39,789 bases of DNA from contig CASGAQ010000002.1 of assembly GCA_949299535.1 (NCBI GenBank), forward strand, positions 1-39,789, read 5' to 3'. The notes under the pieces are model-generated. The model was not told the origin of the DNA and searched no databases. It was given only the letters and a program-made list of their open reading frames with translations. Source of the DNA: an uncultured Eubacteriales bacterium. Lineage in GTDB: Bacteria > Bacillota > Clostridia > Oscillospirales > CAG-272. The position numbers were made by a program, and so were the translations under genes. The number at the start of each line of letters is the position of its first letter. The stretch's first letter is position 1. Positions 10,010 to 18,731 of the stretch are shown in pieces.

Positions 10010-10038
10010 GCAGGGCGGCGCCTTGCTTTTTTTATTTT
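10010..10038 (+). terminator. Terminator-like hairpin
   Basis: GCAGGGC and GCCTTGC form a seven-pair stem (one G-T pair), followed by seven T and then ATTTTT. No gene lies between it and the tRNA-Tyr terminator, so it may be a back-up terminator or may end a short RNA. Confidence 0.6.
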
Positions 10039-10209
10039 TGGCTGAGAGGGTGAGATGAGAAAAGCACGGTTGTCCTCAGACAGTAAAACTCAATCCGGTG
10101 GACTGTTTTTCTCAACAAGGAATGACACTAAATCTCTAAAAAAAGTCCTCGATTTGAGAACTTGGTCTACAGTCTGAACTCTGTTATCTATAACAGAGTT
10201 TTTGTTTTT
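10039..10209 (+). ncRNA. Candidate structured RNA of unknown class
   Basis: About 170 non-coding bases lie between two intrinsic terminators. The stretch is less AT-rich than its flanks and holds several nested pairings: ACAGT/ACTGT, GGACT/AGTCC, TCAGAC/GTCTGA, and a local hairpin with AAGT-CTC/GAG-ACTT arms. It ends in a ten-pair hairpin (AACTCTGTTA/TAACAGAGTT) followed by TTTGTTTTT at 10177-10209, a strong terminator. All three forward frames are interrupted. No T-box, TPP, purine, SAM or cobalamin consensus is visible. No promoter was found, so it may be a decayed element or an RNA that depends on read-through. Confidence 0.3.
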
Positions 10210-10348
10210 GCGTTAAGGATAAAAACGAGAAATATATCGCATAATATAAATGATTATATTTGATAAAATTTTTATGTCGGCAGAAATTTTACCGATTGAA
10301 ATTACATTAAAAATATATCAACAAACCATTTATCAAGGCGGTGTATAA

Positions 10349-10771
10349 ATGCTGAGTATAGAAGAACAAAAACTCAATCCACATACATTTTTGTTATTGC
10401 GTGAAAAAGTCGGTTTCAGATTTTATTCGTTTGAGGATTCCGCATATGCGCTGGAACATTCGCTTTATACTGTTGAAGTGCGAGAAAATACTAAGACAGT
10501 CGGCATGGCAAGAATAGTCGGCGACAATCGCATAACGTTTTTTATCAAAGATGTCGTGGTCGATCCCGAGTATCAAGGCAGAGGCATAGGAAGACTCCTT
10601 GTCGAATCTCTTCTGAAATATATCAGACAGTACGCGTGCGAAAGTGCTTATGTCGGTCTTATGGCTACGCCGGGCACTGAAAACTTCTACGAAAAATTCG
10701 GCTTTATACGCCGTCCCTCTTGCGGGCTTGGCAACGGAATGGTTATGTATATATCTAAAGAAAACGGTTAA
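10349..10771 (+). CDS. GNAT-family N-acetyltransferase
   Basis: A single-domain acetyl-CoA-dependent acetyltransferase of 140 residues. Motif A is seen as VVVDPEYQGRGIGRLLV (about residues 70-86), with the pyrophosphate-binding Q/R-x-x-G-x-G/A loop intact, and is followed by the beta-5/alpha-4 region ending in FYEKFGF. The substrate cannot be read from the sequence. The ribosome site AAGGCGGTG is good. The nucleoside hydrolase gene follows after about 50 bases without a terminator, so the two may be co-transcribed, but the functional link is unclear. Confidence 0.85.
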   Translation: MLSIEEQKLNPHTFLLLREKVGFRFYSFEDSAYALEHSLYTVEVRENTKTVGMARIVGDNRITFFIKDVVVDPEYQGRGIGRLLVESLLKYIRQYACESAYVGLMATPGTENFYEKFGFIRRPSCGLGNGMVMYISKENG

Positions 10772-10824
10772 TAAATATATAAATGAAGTATGTAGCAATA
10801 TTTTAATGAGGAGATGGAATATTT

Positions 10825-11745
10825 ATGAGTAAACGCCCGATAATTATTGATACGGACCCGGGAATCGACGATGCCGTTGCACTTGCCATCGCGCTGTTCA
10901 GCGATAAACTTGATGTAAAGCTGATTACGACGGTCGCCGGGAATGTTTCTCTTGATAAGGTGACATACAATACTTTAAGGCTTTTGAAGTTTTACGGAAA
11001 GGAGATACCGGTAGCAAAAGGCGCGGATTCTCCGCTGATACTGCCTTTAAAAGATGCAAGCAATGTCCACGGAAAGAGCGGAATGGAAGGTTTTGATTTT
11101 GAAGAACCGGACGAGCATCTTTTGCTGAAAGAAAACGCCGTGGAAGCTATGCACAGAATCATCATGGAAAGCGATGAACCGATAACGCTTGTTCCCATTG
11201 CGCCGCTTACAAATATAGCTCTGCTTTTGAAAGTATATCCCGAAGTAAAGAAAAATATAAGGGAGATAGTTCTTATGGGTGGCTCTGCCGGACGCGGAAA
11301 CAAGGGAGTCATGTCGGAATTTAATATTGCGACAGATCCGGAAGCCGCGCATATTGTTTTTGAGTGCGGACTGCCGATCGTTATGGCGGGTCTTGATGTA
11401 GGCTGGAAAGCACTCGTGCTTCAAGAAGACAGTGTCAAGCTGCCGTCTTTGGGAGAAGTTGGTCGAATGGCATACTGCCTGTTCCAAAAATATCGTGGAG
11501 GAAGTATGAAGACCGGCTTGAAAATGTACGACAGTTGTGCCATTGCATATCTTTTGCGCCCGGAAATGTACGATATTGCGGAAACTTATGTAGGTGTGGA
11601 ACTTAGCGGCGACATGACGGCAGGATGTACGCTCGTAGATCTTAAAGGATATCTGGGCAGACCGAATAACGCAAAGGTGTGCATGGATATAGACGGTAAA
11701 ATGTTCAGAGAGTGGTTTTTGGAAAGCATTGCCGAGTGCATATGA
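10825..11745 (+). CDS. Inosine/uridine-preferring nucleoside hydrolase family protein
   Basis: Predicted to split ribonucleosides into base and ribose. The 306 residues have the Ca-binding N-terminal DTDPGIDDA signature (residues 9-17), NVHGKSGMEG, the LTNIALL helix and GGSAGRGN followed by EFNIATDPEAA, all typical of the IunH/Rih family. Where characterised relatives have an active-site His in an HD.xAxAYL motif, this protein has YDSCAIAYLL, a Tyr. GLDVGWKAL also replaces the usual GLDVTHKAL. Substrate range may therefore differ, or the leaving group may be handled differently. Ribosome site GAGGAGATGG. The next gene is a DcuC-family carrier 47 bases downstream. Confidence 0.88.
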   Translation: MSKRPIIIDTDPGIDDAVALAIALFSDKLDVKLITTVAGNVSLDKVTYNTLRLLKFYGKEIPVAKGADSPLILPLKDASNVHGKSGMEGFDFEEPDEHLLLKENAVEAMHRIIMESDEPITLVPIAPLTNIALLLKVYPEVKKNIREIVLMGGSAGRGNKGVMSEFNIATDPEAAHIVFECGLPIVMAGLDVGWKALVLQEDSVKLPSLGEVGRMAYCLFQKYRGGSMKTGLKMYDSCAIAYLLRPEMYDIAETYVGVELSGDMTAGCTLVDLKGYLGRPNNAKVCMDIDGKMFREWFLESIAECI

Positions 11746-11792
11746 GAAATAAGCGATAATAAAATAGAAGTAATAAAAAGGAGATAGATTCA

Positions 11793-13220
11793 ATGCAGAC
11801 AGCTGTAATGTATATTTCTGCAATAGTTGCCGTGGCGGTTGTTGTATTTATGCTCATCAAAAAGATGGATATAAAGATAACATTGTTGCTTATGGGCGTT
11901 GTGCTGATGTTTATAGGTATTGCCATGGGCAACGGCATAGGAGTAAAAGATTTTGTATCTACGGGAAGCGTGCTTCTCGACCCGTTAAAAGCCATAACGG
12001 ATCAATTTAAAAGCACATTGAGTTCCGCCGGATTTATAATCCTTATTTTAGGTGGATATTCAGCTTATATGAGTTCCATAGGCGCAAATGAGGTGACGGT
12101 GAATGTTCTCACTAAGCCTATCGGAAAAATAAAATCAGTATATATTCTGGTGCCGGTTGTTTTTCTCTTGGGAAATCTGTTGTCTTTGGTCATACCAAGC
12201 GCTTCCAACCTTGCAATTATCCTGATTGCCACGCTTTATCCGGTAATGGTAAAGACGGGTATGAGTCCTCTTACCTCCGCGGGTATAATTGCTACAACGG
12301 CAACGGTCATGCCGACGCCTTTGGGTTCTGACAATGTTGCAATAGCCGAGGAACTCTCTAAAACAACTGAGTTTGCAGGACTTACTGCAACAGACTATGT
12401 TTTTCGGTATCACGCGATAGTTTCCGTTCCGACATTGCTTGTCATGGCTCTTGTCCATTATCTGTGGCAGAAACATATGGACAAGAAAAATGGACGTGAA
12501 CAAATAGCAGAACTTTCGGATATAGAAGAGGCAAAGACCATTAAAGGCGGAGTTCTTTTTAAAACGGTCTATGCTGTTTTGCCTTTGTTACCGATCATTT
12601 TGCTTATTATCGTTTTTATGATTCAATCATTTACGGGTATGGCGGTAAATATAAGCGTTGAAGTGGCTGCCATCTTGTCTTTTGCCGCGGCATTGGTATG
12701 CGAGATGATACGCAAACGAAATGTGAAGTCCGCTTTGGACGGCACGGAGAGCTTTTTTAAGGGAATGGGAGGAGCTATGCCGATAGTGGCGCTTTTGGTG
12801 GCTGCTTCCGTCTTTGTAACCGGACTGAAATCGATCGGTCTTATAGAAGCGTTGCAGGATGCTATGCTCGGTATTCAGGGAAGCGGGCTGGGTTTTGTTT
12901 TGCCGCTTATACTTGTTTGCCTGACGGCACTTATAGTTATACTCAGCGGCAGCGGTACGGCGCTTTTCTTTGCGATGGTGCCTCTTATGGTTCCGCTTGC
13001 TCAGGCGGCAGGCATAAGCGTTTTGGCAATAAGCGTGCCTATGGGACTGGCAGGAAATCTTCTGCGCGCCGTTTCGCCGGTTTCTGCTGTTGTCATGATA
13101 GTTGCAGGATCTCTGAAAAAGAGTCCGATAGAAGTTGTAAAGCGCACATCTGTGCCTATGATAGCAGGAACTGTCTTTATGTTTGTGTTTTCGATGATAG
13201 TTTTTCTTCCAATGAGTTGA
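11793..13220 (+). CDS. DcuC-family anion/C4-dicarboxylate transporter homologue
   Basis: Inner-membrane carrier of 475 residues with about twelve hydrophobic segments. It carries the family's repeated re-entrant regions, seen as PSASNLAIIL and TPLGSDNVA in the first half and SGSGTALFFA plus AVSPVSAVVMI in the second. The relationship to E. coli DcuC is clear, but the substrate is not. Its position directly after a nucleoside hydrolase, with a shared transcript likely and ribosome site AAAAGGAG, suggests a role in nucleoside or product traffic rather than succinate exchange; that is inference. A strong terminator follows. Confidence 0.82.
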   Translation: MQTAVMYISAIVAVAVVVFMLIKKMDIKITLLLMGVVLMFIGIAMGNGIGVKDFVSTGSVLLDPLKAITDQFKSTLSSAGFIILILGGYSAYMSSIGANEVTVNVLTKPIGKIKSVYILVPVVFLLGNLLSLVIPSASNLAIILIATLYPVMVKTGMSPLTSAGIIATTATVMPTPLGSDNVAIAEELSKTTEFAGLTATDYVFRYHAIVSVPTLLVMALVHYLWQKHMDKKNGREQIAELSDIEEAKTIKGGVLFKTVYAVLPLLPIILLIIVFMIQSFTGMAVNISVEVAAILSFAAALVCEMIRKRNVKSALDGTESFFKGMGGAMPIVALLVAASVFVTGLKSIGLIEALQDAMLGIQGSGLGFVLPLILVCLTALIVILSGSGTALFFAMVPLMVPLAQAAGISVLAISVPMGLAGNLLRAVSPVSAVVMIVAGSLKKSPIEVVKRTSVPMIAGTVFMFVFSMIVFLPMS

Positions 13221-13239
13221 TATTCGCTTGAAACCAATA

Positions 13240-13278
13240 AAATATCCTCCGTATGCTGTTGTCATACGGAGGATATTT
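13240..13278. terminator. Bidirectional terminator
   Basis: AAATATCCTCCGTATG and CATACGGAGGATATTT form a 16-pair perfect stem with a seven-base loop. It separates the convergent DcuC-family and hydrolase genes. The T-tract is short on the plus strand. Confidence 0.85.
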
Positions 13279-13320
13279 CATAATTGAGATATTTGATGTT
13301 TAACTATTTTTGATTATTTA

Positions 13321-14407
13321 TTATTTTATATGGCTGTCATAAAACTCCAGAAACTGCGAAAACAGTTCTGTATCCAATCTGTTGCACCATTTTGTTCGGT
13401 CGAGATTGTTGTTGATATATTCCGCTTTATCAATGATAAATCTTTCCTTGTTTTCGTCGGCGATGTAGTCATAGTTGAGAGTTTCAAGCCATTTGTCAAA
13501 TTCCGCGTTGAACTCATCTACATATGTATTGTCGTTGAAATAATTATGTCCTTTATCTTCAAGGTAGAGAAACTTGAAACGAGGATCGTTTTTGTACTTT
13601 TCGTAGAATATATCATAACCGTACTCTGATGGAACTGTTTTGTCGTCCGCGCCGTGAACGATCATGACGGCCGCATCAGTCGAATTGAATCCGTCCATAG
13701 CCGTATTCGCAGCATATTTTCCATATTTTACGGCTTCATGAAGTTTTATAAACGGCATCATCAAATATATACCGTTTCCGACGATGGTTTTTCCCTGAGC
13801 TTCGAATATACCCGCCGAGCTGTCATGGCCTGAGCATTCTATTACCGCTTTGATGTCGTTTTGATATGTAAGAACACTGCTTACGCTGTATCCGCCCCAG
13901 CTGTGTCCGAACAGAACGATAGGGAGATCCGGAAAATCATCGTTTTGTTTTACAAAGTGTATTGCATATTCGAGGTCGATCACACCCTGCGGAAGACCGC
14001 CCACACCGTGTCCTTCACTTTCACCGCAGCCGGTGGCGTCATATGCGAATACATAATATCCGTTCTGTGCAAAAAAGTCAGCACAATCCATATAGAAATT
14101 ATGCGTGCCTCCTAAGCCGTGAGCCATTATCACTATACCGCGCTGATCTTCTCCGGCACTGTAACATATATCCTGTAAGAATCTGTCCTTTGTCGGAAGC
14201 GAATTTATACTTTGTACGCTGTAATCCGTCAAAATCATCTGTATATAACATCAGAGGTTCATAGCTCTCAAATCGAACATCAAAATTCGCTTTGTATATT
14301 TTCACGGAGAATATCCATATAAACGCAGCTATGAGCAATATCAGTATAAACGCAATGCATGATATTATGAGAGCATGGCGTTTCTTTTTCAGATTTGTTT
14401 TTGCCAC
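13321..14407 (-). pseudogene. Membrane-anchored alpha/beta hydrolase, frameshifted
   Basis: Two overlapping frames together make one protein of about 360 residues. The first (GTG start at 14407 with AGGAGGA ribosome site) gives a basic N-terminus and one membrane segment (about residues 12-34), then runs to ILTGYML. The second continues with YSAGEDQRG and holds the whole hydrolase fold: oxyanion loop HGLGG, nucleophile elbow GHSWGG, the HGADDKTVP aspartate and the DKGHNY histidine. The join lies near 14160, where TTAC in place of TTATAC (loss of two bases) would restore the frame. All catalytic residues survive, so this is either a very recent mutation or a sequencing/assembly error. It follows the GH2 gene by 53 bases and probably shares its transcript; the substrate is unknown. 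Confidence 0.82.
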
Positions 14408-14460
14408 AGTCAGTCCTCCTCGTTCTATTTCGTCCGCGCTTGAGAATGGCGCAACTTATT

Positions 14461-17400
14461 TTAATAAGTTACGAGTCTGTTCCTGAATATCAGAGCGACG
14501 GGATTTTTGAGATGAGAATCAAGGTCAGCTTCGTTTATGATTATCTTGCCTTTGCCGATGGGAATCTCCGCGCAGATGAAAGCAGGGTAGAGCTTTTGTC
14601 CCCATGCGCTTCCCGTAAGGCTGTTTCCGCTTGTAAGTATGGCTTTTGCTCCATCGGCGGTGAAAGTATTTTGCGCTATGGGTGTTATCATATCGTCTTT
14701 TTCGCTGTACCACATTCTGAAATCATTCGGCTTGAAGTCTTGTACAAGTTCGTGAGATGTATTGCGCGATACAAAGTGAAGCGCGCGCATACCGCAGGCC
14801 TTTACCTTGACGTGTGTTCCGAAGATGTCGTATTCGCCTCCGGGGAGTTGATCTACGATGATGGTTTTTCCGTTTTCAGCTTCTTTTACAAACGAGTCTT
14901 TTTTTTCAACAAAATCTTTTCCTGAAACGACGGTCGCTGTCGGTTCAGTGAGTTTTTCCTGCGGGAAAACCTCTATCTGCTCGTCGGAATAGTGAATGAC
15001 TTTTCCTGTTTTATCTTTGAGGATAGCGCGCAGCGTATATACTGTGCGCTCGGATACTTCGGGCGTTTCAAATGCCGCTTCTCCTTGCATGAATGAGGAA
15101 TCTTCGCCGAACTTTGCCTCAAATTCCGATTTGCAGACAACTATCCGATCTTTGATAAGCTCGCAGATTACCTTGTGAGAGTCTGCTGTTTCATGTGTAT
15201 CGTTGCAAATGAATATTTCTGTAAGAGCGCGCTCTCCTGAAAAGTATGTCTTGCGGTCGGAGCGTATATTTACCATAAGCGGCGTAAGAGCGTCGCGGTA
15301 AGCAAAAAAAGCGGGCTTGGGATTTCTTTCGCAATCCACTATGGTCTTCATCCAGCCGGACGGCCATGCGTCTATAAAGAGATGAAGAGCAAAAGTTATC
15401 ATTCGCGGGTCTCGCCGGAAAGCCTCGGTTTGTATTTTTGTGGCGAAAGCCTGATATTTACGGCTTTCTCTTACCCAGTCTTCAAGCGTTTCTTGTGTGT
15501 CATAGAAGAAATAATGCATATTTCCACTCTGGGCGTCTTTTATCATGCCGGGATCCCAATTTTTTTCTTCTTCGGGAGTTTGGGGTAGCCATTCTTTGGG
15601 ATAGCGGCGTCTCATCAGCGACACTGGATCAAGACCTTCCGCACCGAATTCGCCGCAGCCGTAATACCAGCCGTCTTTCACGCCGAGCCAATATCCGCGG
15701 TGAAGTTTGCCTATGTCTATTCCGTGACCGTTGTACCATGTACAGTAACAATGATTGTCGGGAAGAGAGCTGTCCGGCGGGTCGTAATCTCCGTCGATGT
15801 GCTTTATAACTCTGTCGGGGTTGAGCAGATGAACTGCCGAGTCGCAAGCTTCAAAAAATGTTTCCATCTCGCTGCGTACAAGATGTCTGTGAGGTCTGTT
15901 TGCCGCGTTTGCCATAGGTTCGTTCATGTAAGACACAAGAATATTTGACGCATGAGGTCTTATAAGTTTTTCCATCTCCTCTGCCTGGCGCACGCCTTCT
16001 GCAAATTTCGTGCGGCGCATTACCGTGAAGAGCGGCAGGTCTGTTTGAAGCATAAGACCTATGGAGTCGCAAAGCTCATATATTTCTTTCTGCACAGGGC
16101 GCTGTGTTAAGCGAAGAAAATTCATATTGCACGCTTTTGCCATGAGCATATCATAAAGAAGCGCATCATAATCGCCGCGTAGCACGTCCTGCTGCTCATA
16201 TCCCATGGTATTTGCGCCGCGGAGACGGATTGATTTTCCGTTGAGCAAAAATGTGCCTTTGGGAATACTTTCCGTATCCTGAATAAAGCTTCTCATGCCG
16301 AATGTAGATGTTCTGATATCGCATACCGTACCGTCGACATAGAGTGATATCTGCGCTTTATAAAGATAAGGAGTGTCAGGTTCCCACCAGCGGAAATCCT
16401 GCATTTTAAAACGGAGTTTTACAAGATTTGCTCCCTTGTAGAACTGAAGTTTTATAGCTTCTTTCATTCTTTCCGAATCTTCGGGTTCGTAAACGCGAAC
16501 GATATCGCCGCGATCCTCATTTGAGAATGTTATCGGTTCGTACGAATGATTTTCCAAAATTTTGGCTTCAAAGTTTTGACCGTGCACAGAGTATATGAGT
16601 TTTACATCTTTGAGCGGCATATAGTCGCAGTTATATATCTCGCACCATACCTCATATTCCGATGTTTCCGGAAGCGGGCGTACAAATATATCGGAGATGA
16701 ACGCACGGCTGCGGGTTTCAACTCTTACGCCTTGGCATATTCCCATTCCCGGGGGGCAGTGGTGCCAGCCTGTTTCGCTGTCGTCATATCCAAAACCGGT
16801 TGCGGCATACATTTTGTCGCCTTCAAGGCGTATAGCCGAAGGCGTGGGAGATTGGTTGCCTCCGTAGACGTAATCGTTTTTAACGGTCACGACGAGCGTG
16901 TTTTCGTCTGTCTTTATATACGGTGTCGCGTCAAATTCGAACGGAGCGAAAAAGCCTTCATGACTTCCCAGGAAAGAGCCGTTGAGGAAGACCTCTGCGA
17001 TATAGTCAACGCCGTCAAAGCAAATGAAAACAGCTTTGTCTTCGGATACCTTATCAATATTAAAAGTCGTGCGGTAATAGTGTACCATCGTTCCGACGGG
17101 ACCATTGTAATACGGAACGGTGATCTCATCCCATTCGCCTTCTCCGCGCAGAACGCTTGTAAAATCGGCGCGGTCTGCTTCCGATGCGCTTCGCATTTGA
17201 AAATGTTCAAGATTTATAACTGAACGCGTTGATTCTGTTTTTGGAGCGAGCTTTTGCATAAAAGGAGAATATTTTATGCGTAGTTCATCTATAATTTCGT
17301 CGAGTTCTTCGCGTGAGTCGGGCTTTTTGAAGACTTCTGTCGGAGCGTCGTTTGATTTTTGCAAATCAAATATCACACCGTTCTTAGGGGTAGGTTCGGG

Positions 17401-17466
17401 GAAAACGAGAGGAACTCGTTTTGAGCCTATTTCTTTAGATGCAATCAAACCGAAAAAATCCGCCAT
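14461..17466 (-). CDS. Glycoside hydrolase family 2 protein
   Basis: A retaining glycosidase of 1001 residues. The order is an N-terminal jelly-roll (about 60-250, with DGVDYIAEVFLNG), an Ig-like sandwich (about 255-395), then a TIM barrel. The barrel carries acid/base Glu516 in SYMNEP and nucleophile Glu606 in YGCGEFGAEG, both normal for GH2. C-terminal sandwich domains extend to the end. No signal peptide is present, so it acts inside the cell on imported oligosaccharides. Whether it is a beta-galactosidase, beta-glucuronidase, beta-mannosidase or other GH2 type cannot be decided. Ribosome site AACGGTGA is moderate. It leads an operon with the alpha/beta hydrolase. Confidence 0.9.
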   Translation of the reverse strand: MADFFGLIASKEIGSKRVPLVFPEPTPKNGVIFDLQKSNDAPTEVFKKPDSREELDEIIDELRIKYSPFMQKLAPKTESTRSVINLEHFQMRSASEADRADFTSVLRGEGEWDEITVPYYNGPVGTMVHYYRTTFNIDKVSEDKAVFICFDGVDYIAEVFLNGSFLGSHEGFFAPFEFDATPYIKTDENTLVVTVKNDYVYGGNQSPTPSAIRLEGDKMYAATGFGYDDSETGWHHCPPGMGICQGVRVETRSRAFISDIFVRPLPETSEYEVWCEIYNCDYMPLKDVKLIYSVHGQNFEAKILENHSYEPITFSNEDRGDIVRVYEPEDSERMKEAIKLQFYKGANLVKLRFKMQDFRWWEPDTPYLYKAQISLYVDGTVCDIRTSTFGMRSFIQDTESIPKGTFLLNGKSIRLRGANTMGYEQQDVLRGDYDALLYDMLMAKACNMNFLRLTQRPVQKEIYELCDSIGLMLQTDLPLFTVMRRTKFAEGVRQAEEMEKLIRPHASNILVSYMNEPMANAANRPHRHLVRSEMETFFEACDSAVHLLNPDRVIKHIDGDYDPPDSSLPDNHCYCTWYNGHGIDIGKLHRGYWLGVKDGWYYGCGEFGAEGLDPVSLMRRRYPKEWLPQTPEEEKNWDPGMIKDAQSGNMHYFFYDTQETLEDWVRESRKYQAFATKIQTEAFRRDPRMITFALHLFIDAWPSGWMKTIVDCERNPKPAFFAYRDALTPLMVNIRSDRKTYFSGERALTEIFICNDTHETADSHKVICELIKDRIVVCKSEFEAKFGEDSSFMQGEAAFETPEVSERTVYTLRAILKDKTGKVIHYSDEQIEVFPQEKLTEPTATVVSGKDFVEKKDSFVKEAENGKTIIVDQLPGGEYDIFGTHVKVKACGMRALHFVSRNTSHELVQDFKPNDFRMWYSEKDDMITPIAQNTFTADGAKAILTSGNSLTGSAWGQKLYPAFICAEIPIGKGKIIINEADLDSHLKNPVALIFRNRLVTY

Positions 17467-17504
17467 GTTTTTTCACCGTTTCTTTAAAATAATATTTATA
17501 TGTA

Positions 17505-17532
17505 ATTATACATATCAAAAATCAAAAGTCAA
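17505..17532 (-). promoter_or_regulatory. Promoter of the GH2 operon
   Basis: On the minus strand TTGACT, 16 bases, TATAAT, about 40 bases before the GH2 start codon. A/T-rich sequence lies upstream. No cre box could be recognised. Confidence 0.75.
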
Positions 17533-17742
17533 TATAAATACGGCAAAAGTATAATTGATTAAAGAGAATAAAAGTAAGTATATCGTTTCATTTTTTCAAA
17601 ACAATAATGTGCAAAGCTGTTGAGTTATTGTGAATGTAAAATGTTCATGACTTAACCGTGAATAGTAAGAAACATTATGATGTTGCCATTTAATAAAACG
17701 ATATCGTTCCGGCTAAAATATTTGCCGGAAGCCGCACCGAAG

Positions 17743-17883
17743 TCAGATGTTGCTCTTTTGCGAGCGGTTGCTCATAAAATACCGCGAAACCCCATATGTT
17801 TTTTTGTTAAGTATATACATTGCCGCCAGCATCATGTATGCAACAATGCCGCAATGTCCGATTAAATATCCGCTGTCAGGCAT
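17743..17883 (-). CDS. Tiny membrane-like protein (46 aa), unknown
   Basis: Not recognised. It is a 46-residue frame with a hydrophobic stretch (about residues 12-25) followed by a basic tail. It begins 13 bases after the stop of the preceding small gene, with AAGGAAA just before the ATG. The close packing with two other small frames in the same direction is the main support. A seven-pair hairpin (TTCCGGC/GCCGGAA) downstream at 17707-17730 could end the transcript. It may be a truncated relic. Confidence 0.35.
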   Translation of the reverse strand: MPDSGYLIGHCGIVAYMMLAAMYILNKKTYGVSRYFMSNRSQKSNI

Positions 17884-17896
17884 ATTTCCTTATGCG

Positions 17897-18283
17897 TTAG
17901 ATGAAAGAGAAAGCTTCACTATCAAGGGCTTCAATGGTTATCTTCCAATCTGCGTAAGAAACATTGAAATCCTCGTCCGTCACCGCCGCCGCAAGAGCTT
18001 CGAGGTCGTTTGCTGCATAGAGTTCTCCGTTTATCGCCATACTCAAAGCGGACGAAGGGTTCTCAGTCGCAAGCACCACCACCGCCTTATTAAAAGCAGA
18101 GCGTGTAATCTGAGCGTCAGACGCAAGGGATAGATTGATTGCAGGGTTTGTGTCTGTGGCAATGAGAGTGCCAGCAGGAACAGTACCTCCCTTGTTATTT
18201 GCTACGACTGCGAATACGATACAGGCTACGATTTCAACGATGATGGTGACAAGAACACCCATCCAAAAAGGATGCACATACAT
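17897..18283 (-). CDS. Small single-pass membrane protein, unknown
   Basis: A 128-residue protein with an N-terminal hydrophobic segment (about residues 7-27) followed by a lysine, then a soluble domain rich in Ala, Asp and Thr and a Trp-containing acidic tail. No family is recognised. The start codon lies one base after the stop of the upstream 36-codon frame, so translation would be coupled; no separate ribosome site is obvious apart from GAGGGCAAG. The arrangement resembles the small-gene clusters of prophages and conjugative elements. It sits between the GH2 promoter and the pst operon, on the opposite strand to pst. Confidence 0.55.
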   Translation of the reverse strand: MYVHPFWMGVLVTIIVEIVACIVFAVVANNKGGTVPAGTLIATDTNPAINLSLASDAQITRSAFNKAVVVLATENPSSALSMAINGELYAANDLEALAAAVTDEDFNVSYADWKITIEALDSEAFSFI

Positions 18284-18284
18284 A

Positions 18285-18395
18285 TCACTTGCCCTCCGTA
18301 TTCAGCATCTCGCCAATCTTGATGACGAGGGTTTCACAGTCTGCCTTAGAGATAACCGTAAAGCCCTGAGTTTGTACGGCAATCTGAGCAATCAT
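18285..18395 (-). CDS. Tiny protein (36 aa) upstream of the membrane protein
   Basis: A 36-codon frame with balanced composition. Its stop overlaps the start region of the next gene. AAGGAGGAG stands directly before the ATG, which is closer than optimal. Upstream in another frame a coding-like tail (ADPYTEPTTMP) ends in a stop that overlaps the ribosome site, as if the end of a larger gene had been cut off near 18440. Family unknown; phage origin is a guess from gene size and packing. Confidence 0.4.
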   Translation of the reverse strand: MIAQIAVQTQGFTVISKADCETLVIKIGEMLNTEGK

Positions 18396-18451
18396 CTCCT
18401 CCTTATGGCATCGTGGTTGGCTCAGTATATGGGTCAGCCTAAAAAGTTTTC

Positions 18452-18488
18452 AAAAAATCAGATGATTTTTTCGAATGTGTGGTATAAT
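18452..18488 (+). other. Hairpin plus orphan -10 promoter element
   Basis: AAAAAATCA/TGATTTTTT forms a nine-pair hairpin. It is followed after about ten bases by TGG-TATAAT (extended -10 at 18483-18488). Only a 19-codon frame begins downstream, with no ribosome site. It marks the right edge of the small-gene remnant and may be a promoter left without its gene. Confidence 0.35.
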
Positions 18489-18627
18489 AAACTCATGAAG
18501 TCTTGCGAGAAAGCATATTTGATTCATGATTTAATATATATCGAGATTTTATAAATAGACGTTTGTTTTTTTGAGAATAAAAATAAAGAAATTCGGACAG
18601 AGATGATGATATTTAAAAAATTCACGA

Positions 18628-18693
18628 TTTACATAATCTTTACATCTGCAAGACTTTATATTGATAGTAACGACTCCTAAAAAGTGATACACT
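18628..18693 (+). promoter_or_regulatory. Pho box and promoter of the pst operon
   Basis: Two TTTACA half-sites are spaced by exactly 11 bases (18628 and 18639), with a further TTTATA at 18655. That is the periodicity bound by PhoP/PhoB response regulators as tandem direct repeats. They lie upstream of and over the expected -35 region of an extended -10 (TGA-TACACT at 18688-18693), and no consensus -35 is present. This is the layout of an activator-dependent, phosphate-starvation promoter. The box is seen directly; the regulator is inferred from the operon. Confidence 0.65.
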
Positions 18694-18731
18694 ATGGTTG
18701 TCAAAAAAAGACGAAAAGGAGTTTTAGAAAA

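Noticed and set aside
10049..10075. CTGAGAGGGT, reminiscent of the TPP riboswitch
   Set aside because: The required CTGATC-type motif and the GG..CC pairing partner are absent, and no thiamine gene follows.
10141..10210. T-box leader before the acetyltransferase gene
   Set aside because: No AGGGTGGNACCGCG-like sequence is present and the terminator lies too far from any aminoacyl-tRNA synthetase or amino-acid gene.
17580..17605. cre-like sequence upstream of the GH2 gene
   Set aside because: TGAAACGATATAC lacks the required spacing of TGNAANCGNNNNCA.
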